From the NCBI RefSeq assembly GCF_022581195.2, contig NC_061470.1:496001-560000 (forward strand): a stretch of 64,000 nt of DNA, written 5' to 3'. The translations under genes and the position numbers were made by a program. Below the pieces are notes generated by a model, which was given only the letters and a program-made list of their open reading frames with translations, was not told where the DNA came from and ran no database searches. Source of the DNA: Helicoverpa zea. Lineage: Eukaryota; Arthropoda; Insecta; Lepidoptera; Noctuidae. Below are positions 32,001 to 44,500 of this stretch, piece by piece. The stretch's first letter is position 1. Every line of letters starts with the position of its first letter.

Positions 32001-34254
32001 GACGACATATTGCGCTGACCCCAAATAATATTGGGAATAGGGCAGGAAGAAGAAACACATCATAGATAACACTGACTTACAGCTGTAGCATAGTCTATGA
32101 TGTTTGGGTCGTCTGTGAGTTGCAACGATTTTTATAAATTGTGGAGCACGATCATGGTATGTGTTAGTCATGAATGACTCAAAGTTGCGGGGCACTACCT
32201 CCCATTACAGAAAGAGTTTCATACGGGCTTCATCATATTATGTACGTTTTCGAAACTTCATCTAGGAAACATAACAACACTCTTCGTCCTTCGTCCTTTC
32301 TACTAACAAAAAGTTTCTGGATTCTATGTCCAGGGGCTCAATACTCAGTACTCAATACTCAATACTCAATGACTTTATTGCATTCCATAATGTGTACAGG
32401 CTGGTGGGTAAAATTAAAAGAAACAATTATGGACCCTGTCGGCCACAGCAAAGTTAGTTTTTAGAGGAGAGGACGAAGAGAGCTTTTTAAATATAATAAT
32501 ATTGAATTAAATGTAGAAAATCTTATTATATTTAGATATTTGAGTAGGTATTATTTCTGTGTAGATTTATTTACATTTTACTTATTTATTATTTATTAAA
32601 TTTATATTCGTTTATTTATATATTATTAATTTATATTATAAATATTCTATATTATGTATTAATCGTTATTAATTATTTTATTTATTTATATTTATTTATA
32701 AATTAGCTGTAGTTTTTTTTTTTTTTATTATTTATGACTCAATAGTAAGAATTTAATTAAAGGTATTGCACGGTAAGTAAGGTAAATAAATTGATATATT
32801 AAGTACTGCTTGTTTATTCCAGTTATCCTAGTTTCCCTCGTTGTATTTATCTTTGAAATATTCGTCAATTGTGTAGTAGCTTTTATCTAAGAGAAATCGT
32901 TTTAGTTTATTGGTAAATATATTATTTGATTCAGTGTTTTTTATGTATTCTGGTAATTTATTGTAGATTTTAATGGACGTAACAAACGCACTAGAGGAAT
33001 GCATATTTAATCGTGAGGTTGGTAGATTGAGTCTGTTTCCATGTCTAAGTTTGTGTTTTGTTTGGATGTCTGCTCTTTTACTGTAGAATTGTGGGTGCTT
33101 CCTTACAAATTTGCAAATTTCAAATATATAGAGGCAGGGTAGTGTTTAGATGTTTAGTTTTTTGAAATGTGGTTTACATGATGCATGCATGATGATAAAT
33201 GCAATACCTACGGGAATAAGACTGGTTAGAACTTAATTTACAATCTTGAGCACCGCTATTTATAAACGCCCTGTCTGTCTATACGAGTATAAGGTCTGGC
33301 AGAAGTTTCGCGAAGCATGTATACCCGTCACCATCAGTTAACGCATACTCATGGTCAGGGCGCTACATCGACTACATCCAGCTCATGTGACTGTACTTGT
33401 AGGTACAGAACAAACCATTACCTATCACTGGTCGCTATCACTTCCGTGAAATTAGTTTATCTAATGAAGGACATCATTTAACTAAGCCGATAACACTAAA
33501 CAATTTGCTGACTCATCCCGGACAGACAATAGTCATGTGACTGGACTTTGACATCTTTGTTATTAATGGTCATGAGGAAACATCAGCAGGGTATGGTGCT
33601 TCAAACTCGATTATTGTAGACCTTACTGCATTTATTGATTGGGATCTGTCCATATTAACGAGAACAATTTGATGGAAAACATTTATTCCGTCAGCGACAG
33701 GCCACAAAACAAAGAGAAGAGTTAAACAAGAAATGAATAACAAAGTAATGGGAACCAGTCGAGCAACATTACAGTCTCACCGCCTCACCGGTGTGTGCAC
33801 TGCGTAACGAGAGGCTACAGACTTGTTTGCGGATTTTACTTCCAATTATAGCGAAGTTAAAGGAAGGGTCATGTTTTTGTATTCAGACACGAGTCAATGA
33901 ATAGGAGACGCATCAGCGCACTCGTCGCACGACGACGTTTACATAACATGTTTAGCTCATAACAAGTTCTCTAAATTGCATGCTGTTAGTGAATAATTTA
34001 CCTAACAACAAATTACACAGATTGTGCGCAAAATTGGGCACAAAAATCTAAATTGAAACTATTATTATTTTGAACGTGTGGCGGCCGCGCTCAATGTCAA
34101 CGGACGACAGCGGTCACAGAGATACCGATCTTCGACACAGCATTTAATTTGCAGTTGAATTCACTTTAATGTAGTGTTGGTGCGGCAATCCAGGTCGCGA
34201 CATTGACGCATTGACGAGCGCCTTGAGCCACCGGACGCGATGAGGCTTACCCAT
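29001..34254 (-). CDS. poxin: Poxin/P26-like protein (putative cGAMP nuclease), host gene
   Basis: Minus-strand exons join in phase: 32081-32112, 31780-31893, 30860-31051, 29001-29276 (stop TGA). An ATG followed by one base and a strong donor (GTAAGC) at 34251-34254 supplies exactly the phase needed for the first coding exon, giving about 205 residues starting MDDPNIIDYATA. The body has VFINRSKRLLVVSSDG, YVAGTPVVNQAGELVSLVT, HYAVSTFEGEGGYFDT and FPSRDELRAYVSSL. I recognise these as the fold of the baculovirus P26/poxvirus poxin family, which is known to have lepidopteran members and to cleave 2'3'-cGAMP. A trypsin-like protease is excluded by the lack of its triad. Two adjacent His (21-22) near the N-terminus could include the catalytic His. 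The identification is from memory of the family, not a search. The first exon is inferred. Confidence 0.68.
29595..29790 (+). repeat. Interspersed repeat, copy 1
   Basis: Starts TTTTTGACGTGACAACGTC and shares most of its length with 30537-30751. It contains a direct duplication of CGTTACCTCGCTCTGAGG. In the last intron of the poxin-like gene. Confidence 0.7.
30060..30240. repeat. TAGTTA-rich palindromic repeat
   Basis: Repeated GATTACTAACTACAA and its complements form several short inverted repeats; the block begins near CCAGTGTTGGGCAAAATG. It looks like a small foldback element. The part of a GC-rich repeat that follows (30293-30480) is related at its left end to the MITE at 11574. Confidence 0.55.
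30537..30751 (+). repeat. MITE-like repeat, copy 2
   Basis: The inverted word CGTGACAACGTC occurs at both ends (about 30541 and 30740), enclosing about 200 bp that also matches 29595-29790. It lies about 110 bp downstream, in the gene's sense, of the exon ending at 30860. Confidence 0.65.
31098..31330 (+). repeat. Lepidopteran interspersed repeat
   Basis: Reads CTAGCTGTTGCCCGTGACTT and ends GTTACTTTCGCATTTATAGT, the hallmark ends of a very common lepidopteran repeat. Located in an intron of the poxin-like gene. Confidence 0.7.
31905..32062 (+). repeat. RTE-type LINE 3' end
   Basis: Contains the decayed C-terminal coding end of an RTE-type polymerase (GAATGGAGGCGGACGACATA...) and the tail GGGCAGGAAGAAGAAAC. 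The same tail in reverse orientation is at 28130-28290. Confidence 0.65.
32341..32372 (+). repeat. Short tandem repeat
   Basis: Repeats of the 7-mer ACTCAAT, four to five units, some with one change. Confidence 0.75.
32829..33140 (-). pseudogene. CR1-like LINE, ORF2 C-terminal fragment
   Basis: Translated on the minus strand this reads RHGNRLNLPTSRLNMHSSSA, then SIKIYNKLPEYIKN, and then a C-terminus with DKSYYTIDEYF, a form seen at the end of insect CR1/Jockey polymerases. Nothing upstream of this part is present. An AT-rich tail follows at 32470-32760. It lies in the first intron of the poxin-like gene. Confidence 0.7.
33141..34250. other. Intron/spacer, low repeat content
   Basis: Mixed-composition sequence with no recognised coding exon. 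If the poxin-like gene starts at 34254 this is its first intron. Confidence 0.5.
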
Positions 34255-36207
34255 GTTTCACACTTAGCTGTGGCCGCACCACGGGGTAGGTATGCTGCGG
34301 ATAAGGCGCGACATTATCATCATTGTGCAAAGTAAACCTAGGTGTAAGGAAGTTACGGTTTTGAGAGAAGGAAGAGCCATTCTGCTTATGATTGAGACGA
34401 TGCAAAAGGAATTAGGACAGGTCACATTTTAGTCTATATAAGCATATATTATGTCATCCCGCTGACATCTCCAATATTATTCGCTCTGCGGCATCAAGCG
34501 GTAATCAATGCTGCACGCGTCCTATGTGCGCTGCACTGCATGTCGTATGCCATATCACGTCAGAACCTATTCATACATAATAGAATAAACGTTATGTAAC
34601 TACCCCGCGACATCGCCCACGTGAAGAAGTAATTACTGCTTCGCGCAGCATCACCTCATCTCTACTCCAGTTCAGATATAGGAGCTCACGTAATCGTTTG
34701 CTTAGCCTTACCATGTAATGTTAGAGGCGCCTTCAGTTCTACCGGATGCAGCTGTGTAGGTACACCCGACGCAAAAAGAGGAGTTTTATAAGTTTGACGT
34801 TCGTCTCTAACAATATAGGTGGTAGGTACCCTTGATTATAATATGGTGATGTCGTGTACATACCTATGTAAAACAAATCTACGCAGAAGAAATTCTGCTC
34901 TTCTAAATGTTTGTGCATGGGGAATGCTCAATGCTCAATCTCTTAATAATAACAAATTAGTTCATAGGCCATATTGTCAATATAACTGCACATAGATGAA
35001 AAGATCAAGTTACTTTAGTATTACGATGTCCGTCAGTCCGTCACACAGGCGGCGAAGGCTCGGGTATCAGCTATCATTTTGCAGCGCTCTGTTTACAAAA
35101 CGTTACAAGTTTCGTTCCGTGTTTTTATATCTGCATCTACATTGTCAGTGAGAAACAAAACATGCCACTTGTTCTGTTGTACCTCAACTTTATATTTCAA
35201 ATAATGTTGCGAATGTAAACTCACCAACTGAAAATTATTTCTGGGCCCCGATTCTCCTAAGTTAATAATGTCAAAATCGAATAGAAATCGAATCGCAATA
35301 TGATCGTAATAGCAGTTTTAACCATATCGGGCATTCTGCTACTAATAAAAGACCAATCGTATTCGATTGACATTTGATTGGTGTGCGAGTGGTCTGCTAT
35401 TTTGATGATTTTGGTCTATACGGTAGTTTGCTGTACAATCATTTTGCAATCGTAAATCATTTGCAGACAAAATGATTCATTATTGAATGACAGAAAAGGA
35501 TAAAAAGGCTTATTTCAAAGAAAAAATAGCGGAATGCCACATACGCTTCAATCGTAATCGAGTCGGGATTGGATCTCAGTCGAATCGAGTCGAACGTCAA
35601 TCGAAGGTCGCTTAAGTAAAATTAGGAGAATCGGGCCCCTGCTTATTCAACACAAGCGCCTGCAAAGTTTCTAGCCGCATTAGTACACTGTTATGATACA
35701 AGCAGGCGCTTCTATTTTGTTTTCTACTTAGCATTATTATAGCATTAGCATAAAAATAGGGTATAATAGGTATGTATAATTACCTACTCTACTACGTTTT
35801 TACCAACTTGAAAACGTTCTAGAGACAAAACAAACAGATGTGTGTACATCACGTCACGCTACCATACAAATGTTTTTCGACTATTAATTTCATGGATAAG
35901 AAGTTCTTTCGTATAAAAATATATATAAGTAATATTGCATTTATGATATATTTAAAAATAACTGAGGACTTCGAGATTGGATTCTGCACCTAACTAAACC
36001 CGAGGCAAACCAAATCATTTTTGAGCCCAACAAGTGTCAGTACTGTCAACAATACTTTTTTTTAGGATCTGTGTGGTCTGTCAAAATCAGCCAGTATAGT
36101 GTCAATGTCAGCGTCAGTCAAAGAAAACTGAAAAAGTACGTAAAAAAGTGAAAACATCAATTTCAGTTTTTCTTTTATATCCAAGTTTGTTGAATAATTT
36201 AATCGAA
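34255..36207. other. Divergent spacer between poxin-like gene and ALKBH7
   Basis: No supported gene. It holds the MITE at 35243-35639. The last ~120 bp before the ALKBH7 start are likely its promoter and 5' UTR; no TATA box is obvious. Confidence 0.5.
35243..35639 (+). repeat. MITE family A, copy 1
   Basis: 397 bp with terminal inverted repeats reading GGGCCCCGATTCTCCTAAGT and its complement. Other copies: 60587-60983, 60984-61136 (partial, reversed) and 62026-62422. Confidence 0.85.
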
Positions 36208-37729
36208 ATGCGTTTATTAACATTTAGTTTCCTAAAGAGCTGCAAGTATAAGAAGTTCTGCAGCGTTTCTCGCAGCATCAGCACTGTGTTGCAGCCTGAA
36301 GTTTTACCAGCAGTAGGTAGGTTAACATTCAGATACATCCACTCAATCGTTTCTTGATTCGTGCACCAATTAGCGAACAAGTTTTGTACCTATATTTCTC
36401 CATTGAGTTAATTTTACCTATCTGTAGTAATTAGATAAATACTCTGACCAAAGTAGCCTGTTCTTCCAGGGTTCTCTACCTTCATACTGTAAATACTATT
36501 ACATATTGAAGTAAAGTTACTTGTGCATAGGTGACCCGAACTTGGTGGAAGTGAGTCCGTCATGGAAGGAGAGCGAGGAGCCAGCTCTGCGCAGTGCGGT
36601 CTTGCGTGATATGCAGGTGTACCCTGACTTCATATCGGAGCGCGAGGAGGCCGCCCTGCTCACCGAGGTGGAACCCGTTCTCCGGAGGATGAGATACGAG
36701 TTCGACCACTGGGACAATGTTAGCAGCTGCTTACTTATTATGTACTTTAAATCTAAACAATGAAAAGCAGATGCACACTTGACTCATATTAGCCTGCGTA
36801 TTTTATTAGTTGTTTTAATAAAAAAATATGTAAGTTTTCAGTCTTGCCATGATGTATTGTTTCTAAACAATGATGATGTTAATTTGAAATATTGTCACAT
36901 TATATCTTTGTAGCATTACTGTTTTATTTTTAGTTTTTTACAGGTCAGCAAGTAGATAGTAGATTTGTCCATTAAATGGTTGCAGGCGATCCATGGTTTC
37001 CGCGAGACGGAGCGGCGGCAGTGGTCGCCGGAGAACTCGGTGGTGCTGGCGCGCGTGCGGGCGCTGGCGCTGGGCGGGGAGCAGGCGCAGGCGCTGCCGC
37101 ACGTGCACGTGCTGGACCTGGCCGCCGCCGGCCACATCAAGCCGCACATCGACGCCGTGCGCGTCTGTATCTCTTCACTTGTCATTTCTGTCAATCATTC
37201 TTTCCAACTATCCCTAACTTCTCTTCGTAATGTCTGTGGTGCAGTTCTGCGGCGACGTGATCGCGGGGCTGTGCCTGGCGTCGAGTGCGGTGATGCAGCT
37301 CGTGCACAACGACAAGAAGCACCTCGAGCTCAACGCGCTGCTGGCACGACGTGCGCTCTATGTCATGAAGTAAGCACATTTCTTACTTAACAACCATGCC
37401 ATTTATCAAGTACTAGCTGTTCCTCATCCAATTCCTGTGAGAATCGGATGAAATGTTTAAGTTTGATTTATTTCCACTTTCAATGACTAATGTAATAACC
37501 GTTTTACCTCGCAAGTGTAAAGTTGGTAACATTTGTTGTGTGCAGAGGAGTGGCGCGCTACGAGTTCACTCACGCGGTGCTGGGCGGCGAGCACAGCACG
37601 TGGCGGGGCGCTCGTCTGCCGCGCCTGCGCCGCGTGGCGCTCATCTGCCGCACGGCGCCGCGCCCGCACGACGCGCAGCCCGACGTGCAGCGCGGCGCCC
37701 TCACCGACCCCGACACGCCCACGCCTTAG
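36208..37729 (+). CDS. ALKBH7: AlkB homologue 7, mitochondrial 2-oxoglutarate dioxygenase
   Basis: Five exons join in phase: 36208-36316, 36531-36718, 36986-37162, 37245-37369, 37546-37729, giving 260 residues. The donor at 36317 (GTAGGT) was chosen over two neighbours because only it keeps phase. The N-terminal ~28 residues (MRLLTFSFLKSCKYKKFC...) have Lys, Arg and Ser but no acids, as expected of a mitochondrial presequence. Family signatures are RRMRYEFDHWDNAIHGFRET, HVHVLDL and HIKPHIDAV. Iron ligands by inspection are H153, D155 and H209 (YEFTH); the C-terminal RRVALICR carries the Arg that binds 2-oxoglutarate. ALKBH7 is linked to mitochondrial tRNA demethylation and programmed necrosis (family knowledge). 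The start ATG is the first in frame with a presequence. Confidence 0.95.
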
Positions 37730-37974
37730 CGACCCGCAACACTGCTACCTTATCCTACCAGTTGGTTGATATAGCACGGCATGTTTGTAAACATGCAATG
37801 CAACTGGTCGGCTGTACCTACAAATTGAAGTTTTCTGTGATAGCCACAGATTGCATAGGAATCCAGCAGAATGTGTAGGTTTGCTCCCCTACCTACTTAG
37901 GTATTCATGTGATATTGTCTAATGACATTGAAGTATTTTTTCACCATTATTTAGTATTATAATGTTGTTGTTAT

Positions 37975-37980
37975 AATAAA
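37975..37980 (+). terminator. ALKBH7 polyadenylation signal candidate
   Basis: AATAAA about 250 bp after the ALKBH7 stop. The zinc-finger gene converges from the right, with minus-strand AATAAA candidates at 38099-38104 and 38108-38113. Confidence 0.6.
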
Positions 37981-38224
37981 TTGTTATTGTTGAAACTTTG
38001 TTTTAATTAGCCTACAGATTACAATTTTTTTCAGTTTTTATAGAAAAAAAAAAATTTGAAGTTTTGTAGGGTAAAATAAAAGGACCTTATTATAAAAATT
38101 TATTATATTTATTTTAGAGTTTACTAAAACTATAGAAGCCATCAATGTGTAAGCATAAGCTTACAAGTTAACATGAATATATTTTATCCACATTTACATT
38201 GTAGAGGTTCACTTGAGTCCACTA

Positions 38225-38416
38225 TATAGGTTACTAGTTTTCCCGCGGTTTCACCCGCAACCCGTGGGAGCTACTGCCCGCACCGGGATAAAATATAGCC
38301 TCCTATGTTACTCGCAGATTATATAGCTTTCTAATGGTGAAGGAATATTTAAAATCGGTCCAGGAGTTTATCCATTACAACCAAAAAACAAAGTTTTCCT
38401 GTTTATAATATTAGTA
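38225..38416 (+). repeat. Lepidopteran short interspersed repeat
   Basis: Starts TTACTAGTTTTCCCGCGG, contains GGGATAAAATATAGCC and ends ATAATATTAGTATAGG. Same family as 2612-2822. Confidence 0.75.
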
Positions 38417-38583
38417 TAGGTCAACATTTCATCAGGATTGTATTTATCATTCTTAGCAGGCACTTTTACCAGTATGGTTTTGTAGAAATAGTAGATATTT
38501 TACAAAGAACAGAGGAATATTGAATGAAACCATGCAGTCAAAGAGTGTGCCACGGGCAGTGGCGAGGGTCCCGCGGCGTCAGT

Positions 38584-41500
38584 TCAGTCCATCTGCATGA
38601 GCATGGGCTTCTGGTCGGCGTCGTCCAGCTCGTCCACCTCCAGGTACTCCACCTCGCCCTCCATGTCCTCCCCCTCCGGCGAGTCGGCGCCCTCGTCCTG
38701 CACACGCGGCACGTCAGTACACGGCAGAGCACGCGGCACGTCGTGCACGTGTGTACGTACCTGTGGCGCCGGCGCCGAGTCGCGGCCGCGGTGCACGCGC
38801 GCGTGACGCTTCATCGCCGCCACCGAGCCGAACCTGCGAACATGTTACTCATGTTTGACAAAGGCTATACACACACATTGAATGCAGGTAAAATGGCGCA
38901 GAGTACTGACGTGCGGCCGCAGTGCTCGCAGGTGGTGGTGGGCGCGGGCTCCTCGGGCGCGGGCTCGGGCTCGGGCTCGGGCAGGTCGCCGGCGTGGCAC
39001 TTGCGGATGTGCGCCATGAGGTTGGTGCGCGTGGCGAAGCGCAGGATGCAGCCGTCGTAGCCGCACACGAACTGCTTGGCCTGGCGGTGGCGCAGCATGT
39101 GCGCCGACAGCAGCTCGGGCGTGTCGCACGTGCGGAAGCACTGCGCGCACACGAGCGGAGCCCGCGCGCCGCGCCCGTGCAGCGCCGCGCAGTGCGCCGC
39201 CAGCGCCGCGCGGTCCGCCAGCAGCAGCGCGCAGGCGGGGCAGCGCGGCGGGCACGCGGCCTCGTGGCGGCGCAGCTCGGCGGGCCCGGCGGCGGCGCGG
39301 CCGCACAGCTGGCAGGCCAGCGCGGCGCAGGCGCGGGCCGCGTGCTGGCGCAGCGCGGCGCGGCCCGGGAACTGCGCGCCGCACGTCCAGCAGCAGTGCG
39401 TGGCGGCGGCGGGGTGCGCGGCGGCGTGGGCGCGGAAGTCGGCGAGGCGCGGGAAGGACTGCGGGCACACGGAGCACTGGTACACGTGGTCGCCGCGGGC
39501 GTTGCGGGCACGCTGCAGCTCGGCGTCGTCGGCGGCGGCGGCGGCCGCCAGCGACTCGCGCTCCACCATGATGATGTCCTCCTCGGAGTAGGCGCCGCCC
39601 GCGCCCGCGCCGCCCACCACGATGAACACGTCGATCTTCTGAGTCAACTCATGCAACCTAATTTTAAAAACATTTACACTGGTGTTTATGCTGGTAACAT
39701 TATATTGATCATAAAATAAATATGTCACTGGAAAATAACAAAACTCGTTGATCAATTTTATAGGTAGTTGACCAACTCTCTGAAAATTATAAATGGCAGT
39801 TGAAATGGACTATTTAACTATGTATTTTAGTAAGTTGATTAATTTACGACGCCTTACTGTTAAATCATCCGACAAAGGCGAGGTGTACGTTGATTGGTTA
39901 AAAGACTCATGTGCTTATGCTTATGACAAGTGCTGTCGACCAATCAGAGAAAAGTGTATTAAGTGATGGATAGTAGTGTACCGTCAAATAGTACACTGGA
40001 CAACAATTGGCCCATTTGTGGATGATTTTACTTGTAGCAATATAGTTAATGGCTAGTAATAAAAGCTCCGACAAAAAAATAAGAATTGCCCTTACTCAAA
40101 ATACTAAAGTTACTGACTAAAATACTGACTTTCCGACTACTTTCCTCCGAATAAAAATTACGAAACAACCGAATGAGATACTAAAGTCTTCGAAAAATAA
40201 ACATCACTGTTTGTGGCTATAATACTTTTTTACCAGTATAAATTACGGTCTACTGAAAACTATGCTTTGTAATTTTTAATCTTTACTTGCCTACTAAAGC
40301 ACGGTCGCCGAGCAGGAAGAATTTCGTACATTGACCTATTTACCTACTGACAGTGGTCACAAACATTTTTTGTCGTGTACTAGTAAAAAATATAGGATTT
40401 TTATATGTACCTACCTTGAATAACGGAAAAATGGCAAATAAATATTTTTTTTGAATTCTATTCTATTTTTATTCTATTCTATGACAGTTTTTGGTAATAG
40501 GTAATATAATTAGGTATTTTAGATTTGATGTTAATAAATAAAATCATTTTAAAAATAAACATTTATTATTTATTAATCAGAATCAGATTCCGTGGTATCA
40601 GAGCTGCTGCTTTCCTCAGACGACGTTTCACCTGTTACATTGATGATAAAAGAATCAATAGTTTTGTCGATATTATTGTCTAAACCACCTAATTTTATTT
40701 CCTCCTTTTTTACGTGGCTTATACAGTTTTTCCATTTTTCCGGTGTAATGTTTTTCAACGCCTCTTGGAGCAGTTTTTTTACGTCTACCATCTTAAATGT
40801 GGTATTATTTCTTGCCACGTAGCCCTTCACGTCTGCCCACACCAATTCAATAGGGTTCAACTCACAGTTGTATGGAGGTAATCTTAATACTTCCACACCA
40901 ACTTCTTTCGCCATTTCATCTATAACGTACGATTGGTACTCTGTTTTTACACCTTTCACCTTTTCCAATAACTGAACATTGGTTTCTTTTGGTTCATAAG
41001 TAATCTTCTTAGATGTGAGCCATTTTTTAATATTTGTTTTATTCCAACTTGTGACGGGGGTTTCTCCTTTCGCCTTGAGTGGTAGCTCGCATTATCCATC
41101 ACAACCACCGCGTTCGGCTCAAGTCTTGGCAACATTTCTTTGAACCAATTTTCGAATTTGGCGGCGTTCATTGATTCGTGATAATCGCCTGTACCTAAAA
41201 ATTAAATACAAATACAAATGTGTTTATTTCCACAAAAAATAACCTACATTAAAGCATAAAATAATACACGTTTACATAAAGGTATAGGCAAAGCCTATTG
41301 CTAACCTTTGCATTCAAAAACCAATTCTGATTCCGGCACGAATCCTTCTTCGCCTCCAATATGCAGAATAATTAAGCGGTTGCCTTTAGACGTAGGATTC
41401 TTAGCGCCCGTCGACAGACCCTCTAAAAAGGCTTGTTTGCGTGACTTCACTGTAGTGTCTTCCCACACTTTGCCGACAGTGTGCCCTGAAAATATATTTT

Positions 41501-44500
41501 TTGTTTTATTATATGTTTAACCGTCAAATCCGTAGCGGACCCCAATCGGGGTCTGAACATCAATGTCACCGTAAGCTCGGTTTAGACCCCAATTGGGGTC
41601 TGCGAATCAGTCATACACTTTCCTAATTATTTACGCTCATATTTATTTTCTTTCCAATCAAACCACATTTGTGAGTACTAAATAAAATAACTAAATAAAT
41701 TTAAATTATTATTACGCATTCAAACCTTTCATATTTAGCATCCCGTTAGAAATATACCTTTTTAAAATCCAATCGTAATTACCGCGAATTCTGATCGAAC
41801 TCGCCATGTTTGTTTACATTAGTTGTTTTTTTAAATTTGAAGACGCATAGACAAGATGGCGACGGTGATAGAAGTTTTGCATCGAATGATCCGATTCGTT
41901 AAAATAAAGAATCGATTTAATAATTTTATATTATTTGATATTATAATATTACTAAATTGCACTTTTGTATACTTACCATAATCTGAAAATAAATTAGGAA
42001 AAGTAAAATGACTTAATTTATTTTGAAAAAAAATGCTAGAAAATCAGTGGTAGAAAATACGTTGTAGCCGGAATAAAAAAAATCTTCGGTTTTTAGGGTT
42101 TCTGAAGACGGCAAATGAAGACTTATTCTTCGGGTGTTTTATGTGCAGGATTCCTGTAGATCTGCCAAACTTAATGGCGATTCGTTACTTCCAACTTTTT
42201 AACTGAGCGGCAAAGCTATTTGACGAGAGCCGTAGTTAGGTGTAGTTATCGTAAAATTTTATGACGATTTTATTGTTTGAAGGGGCAAATAGTTCGCTGT
42301 TCATCGAAAGCTGGTCCAAGATGGAAAGATGGCCGCCGCCGACTTATTTTTAACCGACTTCCCAAAAAGCGGAGGTTCTCAATTCGACCGTTTTTTTTTG
42401 TATGTTTGTTACGCGATTACTCAGCCATTTATTTATCGATTTTGATGATTCTTTTTTTGTTTGATAGCGTGTACTTCCGAGGTGGTCCCATTATCATTAG
42501 GTCAGGATCTGATGATGGAACCTTGAGAAATCGAGGGCGACTTTCGAAAGTTGCAGAAATACATAGGTTGAAATCTTATCACTCAGGTGTTTGCCTGGTA
42601 GCACTATTCAACAGTGAAGGCTTTGAGCTGACCTGATGATGGAGACCAGTGAAGGTCGAGGGAACTCGACAACTGAATATTTAAACTTTCTCGTGTTTGT
42701 GCTTATATTATTCGTATTTACGAGGCCTCTGCAACAGTGAAGGAGATGGAGACGAGAGAAGTACGGTTGTCGAGTTCCCTCGACCTTCTCTGGTCTCCAT
42801 CATCAGGTCAGCTCCAAACCTTTACTGTCTCATAGTGTTATCAGATATACATCTGAGTGTCAAGTTATAACCTTATCTATGCTTACAATTTTCGAGAGCT
42901 GCCCTCGATTTCTCAAGGTTTCCATCATCAGATCCTGGACCTAATAACAAATATGGGGAATATACCCTTTCGACCAAAAACAAACATCCAAATTGAGAAC
43001 CACCTCCTTTTTGGGATTCGGTTAAAAATATTTGGTGACTTTAAAATCAATCAATTATTATGTCTCTAACCGACCACGGGACTACAGTCCCGGATTTTTG
43101 GAAGGCGAACGTGGGGCAACTTTAATGAAATGGTGACACAAAACCGACGATTATCCCTGTATACACTATAGAAATGTACCCAAGGACAATGCCCGGTTCT
43201 GTGCTAAACTATTGCTAACTATGGATGAAAACTACTTGGGCTATTGTGATGGGATGCTAGTGGACTAGGAATGGGGAAACTACGGGAACTATGGCACCTG
43301 CCGATAACAATGTAATAAATACACGTAAAAATGGCAGGTGGAGACTCGCCAACTCACTTACTGGGCCCCCGGGAATCAGTCGCTAAATCGCAACAAGAGG
43401 GCAACAGGTACATGAGCGGCTGAAGGGTGAGGATACCTCGGCGGACTTTAAACGCAGATCACGCGCTCCCTGTGGGTCCAGCATCACCGGCCCACTCGCC
43501 ACTTACCACGAGACCCCTACCCTCCGAGCGGGCTGCTAACCCTACTCTAGCGACTCCACTCTGACCGGCCGGTGAAGGCAAGCCAAGAGGCGGGAGACCT
43601 ATCCCCCGTCATGCTTCACTCCGGCAAGCCGGAGATGGGGGACAGTATACTCTCCCTGGAGCACTCGGATATATAGCCCCGCGGGGTCGCTACTCCCCGT
43701 CATCCGCCTCAGATGCCCTGCGGGGCAAATCAATCAATTATTATTATTGTTTCTCATCATCAAATAAGTACATACCTTTGGTAGTTACAAATTGCATTAT
43801 ATTTCAGAACACCCGCATACCCTCCGCCGAAACAAAAATGTTAGAATTGTTGAGAAATAATATAAGAATAAATTAAAATTCCGTAATAGGTAATAAAAAT
43901 TCAATTAAAGTTAAAAATTATTACGAATGACGCAACACCAAAATAAATAATACATATAAAAATTTAATGCTAAAAACTTAAATATCTTTTTTCTTAACAA
44001 AAACAAATTGAACCTATAATTTAAAATTAATAAATAAAATTGAAATAAGTTGCTATTAAAAAATAGGTATATATAAAATTGGTATTCGATTATTTATAAT
44101 AAATTTCCGATTTTGGTATCGAATGCACACCGCTGATTGAAAAAAAAAAAATACTCCATTCCAAACTCTACTTGTCTGTGACTTGACTGATCTTGTAAAT
44201 TGTTCATTTTTATTGTGTATTTTATGTGCTGATTTTTTAGTTATTGAACATAAATAAGTGCACGAAATGTATTGCAACGGATTGAAAATGTTATAAATAT
44301 GACGTTTGTGTTGTGTTTGAGAAAGTGATGCGATTACTTATTGGTAAGTTTTCACCAAATTTGAAATGCCTAACTTTTCGATAGACTTAAAAACACCGTA
44401 ATTATTATCTTTTTCTGAATTAACTGACCCCATTTGACCTTTGCACGTTGTTGTCAAATAAGTGAGCTCTAAAGTTATAGTTAAAATACTTCTGATCAGG

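Noticed and set aside
36976..37230. Alternative frames over ALKBH7 exon 3
   Set aside because: Gly/Ala- or Trp/Arg-rich frame shadows; the ALKBH7 reading carries the iron-binding residues and exact splice phases.
38538..38732. Arg/Trp-rich minus-strand frame over the zinc-finger gene 3' exon
   Set aside because: Different frame from the acidic tail that joins in phase to the upstream exons; shadow.
38922..39719. 265-codon plus-strand frame opposite the zinc-finger exon
   Set aside because: Ala/Arg/Gly-rich shadow of a very GC-rich coding exon on the minus strand; no domain, and the real frame has C2H2 spacing.
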